This document shows positions 61,955 to 64,000 of a stretch of 64,000 nucleotides of DNA, piece by piece. The notes beneath the pieces are model-generated. The model saw only the letters and a program-made list of their open reading frames with translations, did no database searches and was not told where the DNA came from. Every line of letters begins with the position of its first letter. The stretch's first letter is position 1. Where the stretch lies: contig NZ_JAAILA010000003.1 in assembly GCF_010974825.1 (NCBI RefSeq), positions 186,001 through 250,000 on the forward strand, written 5' to 3'. The DNA is from Aeromonas rivipollensis. Lineage in GTDB: Bacteria; Pseudomonadota; Gammaproteobacteria; Enterobacterales; Aeromonadaceae. A program made the position numbers and the translations under genes.

Positions 61955-62380
61955 CTATTCGATGGGAACACGATGGGGCGCCGGGGTGACCGCCTGCTTG
62001 GGCAGTTGCAGGGTGAGGATGCCGTTCTCGAAGCGGGCGCTGACCTGATCCGGCGCCACCTCCACCGGCAGATCGACGGTGCGCGACACGCTGCCATAGT
62101 AGCGCTCGCTGCGCAGGGAGCGATCTTCCTTGCTCTGGCTGTCGTGCTGGCGAATCTCCGCCTTCAGGGTCACCAGTTTGCCGTGCACATCTATCTGGAT
62201 GTCCTCCTTGGCCACCCCGGGCAGCTCGGCCTGCAGCAGGTAACCGCCGTCGCTCTCCCTCAGATCCAGCGTGATCCGGCTGGGCAGGGGATCCCCGTGC
62301 AGGGGCCGGATGTAGAAGCCGGAGGCCATGTCGTGGAACAGGTCATCAAACAGGCTGGTTCGGCTCGGTAGCAAACTCAT
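61955..62380 (-). CDS. Small heat-shock protein, Hsp20 family
   Basis: This 141-residue ATP-independent chaperone has an alpha-crystallin domain from about residue 35 to 130: ITLDLRESDGGYLLQAELPGVAKEDIQIDVHGKLVTLKAE, ending with RFENGILTLQLPK, the conserved GxLxL-type segment. A VPIE tail could act as the I/V-X-I/V anchor. The ATG follows a strong AGGAGG site. No ROSE element or sigma-32 promoter is clearly visible. Confidence 0.92.
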   Translation of the reverse strand: MSLLPSRTSLFDDLFHDMASGFYIRPLHGDPLPSRITLDLRESDGGYLLQAELPGVAKEDIQIDVHGKLVTLKAEIRQHDSQSKEDRSLRSERYYGSVSRTVDLPVEVAPDQVSARFENGILTLQLPKQAVTPAPHRVPIE

Positions 62381-62637
62381 TTGATTCCTCCTTGTGGTAC
62401 GGGTGATGGCTGCAGATCGCCGGGATCTGCCTCCCTTCAAGTCTAAAAACCGGGCCGAACCGCGCCACTGCCATCTCGCGCCCAGTTGACGAAGATCAAG
62501 GGCGCGCCATGATTTTTTGCAGGCCGCCTCTTGTCTTGGCGGGAAAAACAGGGCCCCCTTCCCATGTTCAATTGCCTGTCTGCGGACTTTGGTGGCACAC
62601 TTCTCCCACCAGCCCGCAGCGCCTCGATGCAAGACAG

Positions 62638-64000
62638 ATGCAGACACCGGATCCCGCACCAGAGAAGAAAGCCCAGCCCAAACCCAGGCGCATCCTGCTG
62701 GTCAACGAGCAGCGTTCCTTTCAGATGATGATGAAGGCGATGCTGATCAACATCGGCATCAACCGCATCACCTACATCAATTCCGCCGACGAGGCGCGCC
62801 GCCGCTGCCAGAAGGAGAGCTTCGACATCTATCTGCTGGACTACGAGCTGGGGGCGGGCGAGAACGGTCGCCAGTTGCTGGAGAGCCTGCGGGACCAGCA
62901 GCTGATCCCGCCCCAGAGCGTGGTGATCATGGTCAGCAGCGACAGCTCCCGTGCCATGGTGCTGAGCGCGCTGGAGGCCGAGCCCGACGAATACCTGATG
63001 AAGCCCTTCTCCCAGGAACAGTTCTCGTTTCGCTTGAAGCGCGCCCTCGCCCGCCGCCAGTCCCTGGAGAGCGTCTTCATCGCCCTCACCCAGAACGATC
63101 TGCCGGCCCTGGTCGAGGCCTGCGCCAGACAGGCCGATGCGGTGCCGCGCTTCGCCAACTTCTGCCGCTGCCTGCAGGCCGACACCCAGCTCAAGCTCGG
63201 CCAGGCCAAGGAGGCGCGCAGCCTGATGCGCCAGCTGCTGGCCGGCCAGGAGAACAGCTGGGCCAGGTTGACCCTGGGCAAGGCCTGCTACCGTCTGGCG
63301 CTCTATGACGAGGCGGTGAGCCACCTGCAGGCGACCCTGAAGAACACCCCCCTGATGGTGGAGGCCCACCTCTGGCTGGCGGAGTCCCTGCTCTCCCTTG
63401 GCAAGGAAGAGCTGGCCCAGCAGGAGCTGCGGCGGGCAGCGGACATCTCCCCCCAGTCGGTGCAGCTCTCCCGCCGGCTGGCAGAGGTGTGCCTGCAGCG
63501 CCACGACTACGGCCAGGCCAAGGATGTGCTGCTCGCCCTCATCGATCTGTCGCGCAACTCCATCCACCGCACCCCCCACTATCTGGGGGCCTACATCCAG
63601 ACCCTGACCCTCTACGCCCTCAACAGCAACGACGGCTATCACATCGCCAACCTGCAAAAGCAGGTGAACTCGGCCCTGTCGCGCATCCGCGATTCCCTGA
63701 TGATGTCGGAGTTCAACTACCCGGTGTTCGAGCAGATCTGTCAGGCCAGGGTGCGCATCGCCCTGGGGGAGCTGCTCAAGGGCAAGAAGATGCTCTATCG
63801 CGCCAACCAGAACTGGCTGGACAAGCCCGAGACCATGCCCCCCGCCCTGCTCGGCGAGACCATACTCGCCCTCTACCAGCTCGGGGAGTTCGAGTACGCC
63901 GAGAGCCTGCAATCCCTGCTGGCGGAGGATGAAGACCGGCTGCTCACCACCTGCATCCAGGTGACCCGGGACGACAAGACGGTGCAGGAGCGCCGTCAGC
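62638..64000 (+). CDS. Receiver-TPR protein (response regulator-like), 3' end outside window
   Basis: The frame is open from ATG 62638 to the window edge (about 454 residues). A receiver domain (about 18-138) starts ILLVNEQRS, so the usual acidic pair reads Asn23-Glu24. The phosphoacceptor Asp68 (YLLDYEL) and Lys122 (LMKPFS) are present. The rest is a chain of TPR-like helices: LKLGQAKEARSLMRQLL, LGKACYRLALYDEAVSHLQATL and AHLWLAESLLSLGKEELAQQELRRAA. This is the CheY-TPR type seen in Vibrio and Aeromonas; no output domain is visible yet. It is divergent from hsp20. Confidence 0.85.
   Translation, partial: MQTPDPAPEKKAQPKPRRILLVNEQRSFQMMMKAMLINIGINRITYINSADEARRRCQKESFDIYLLDYELGAGENGRQLLESLRDQQLIPPQSVVIMVSSDSSRAMVLSALEAEPDEYLMKPFSQEQFSFRLKRALARRQSLESVFIALTQNDLPALVEACARQADAVPRFANFCRCLQADTQLKLGQAKEARSLMRQLLAGQENSWARLTLGKACYRLALYDEAVSHLQATLKNTPLMVEAHLWLAESLLSLGKEELAQQELRRAADISPQSVQLSRRLAEVCLQRHDYGQAKDVLLALIDLSRNSIHRTPHYLGAYIQTLTLYALNSNDGYHIANLQKQVNSALSRIRDSLMMSEFNYPVFEQICQARVRIALGELLKGKKMLYRANQNWLDKPETMPPALLGETILALYQLGEFEYAESLQSLLAEDEDRLLTTCIQVTRDDKTVQERRQ

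Overview
The window is about 64 kb of GC-rich, densely coded gammaproteobacterial chromosome, and an Aeromonas is the best fit. The evidence is an AheABC-type RND pump with a divergent AcrR-like repressor, an alkane-type FadE next to a PsrA-like regulator, a trp operon with separate trpG and fused trpCF, HexR/PykA/Glk clustering and a cyo oxidase operon. This placement rests on gene content and order only; no database was searched.

Layout. 0-6 kb: PhoP (partial)-PhoQ, then glucokinase, HexR and pyruvate kinase PykA, with HexR-like boxes in front of hexR and pykA. 6-10 kb: an RND permease/adaptor pair. 10-13.3 kb: psrA-fadE under a palindromic PsrA-type operator. 13.7-16 kb: the PHP phosphatase ycdX, tRNA-Thr(CGU) and sulfate-binding Sbp. 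16-23 kb: aheABC with its divergent repressor and an exact-arm AcrR-type operator, then a methyltransferase. 23.6-30.2 kb: a cation/dicarboxylate-type symporter, tesB, and the rnm-yciO-scpA-scpB-rluB cluster. 30.3-37.6 kb: trpL-E-G-D-CF-B-A with a clear attenuator.

37.6-43 kb is the accessory part. A block of structured dispersed repeats is followed by an AT-rich stretch. That stretch holds a two-gene operon (a DUF4365-type PD-(D/E)XK-like protein plus an unknown 386-residue partner), two attC-like half sites, three REP-like imperfect palindromes that each follow an ORF, and three orphan ORFs. 43-45 kb holds a hipBA toxin-antitoxin module with three operators spaced exactly 50 bp apart.

45-64 kb returns to core-like genes: DUF3297, YdcZ-type DMT exporter with a 39-residue small membrane protein, LysR, a DUF218/ElyC-like protein, DUF1428, YajR-type MFS, the cyoABCDE ubiquinol oxidase operon, a carboxymuconolactone-decarboxylase-like protein with divergent LysR, DUF3634, a nucleoside hydrolase, a HutD-like protein, azurin, ApbE, a small heat-shock protein, and a receiver-TPR protein running off the end.

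Main points for a second look: the accessory operon and its cassette-like debris; CyoA carrying four 45-bp repeats that encode a Met/His-rich tail; and three places (scpB start, trpB start, DUF1428 end) where a short, mostly synonymously diverged copy of a gene terminus lies beside the intact gene. The last pattern suggests allele replacement scars.
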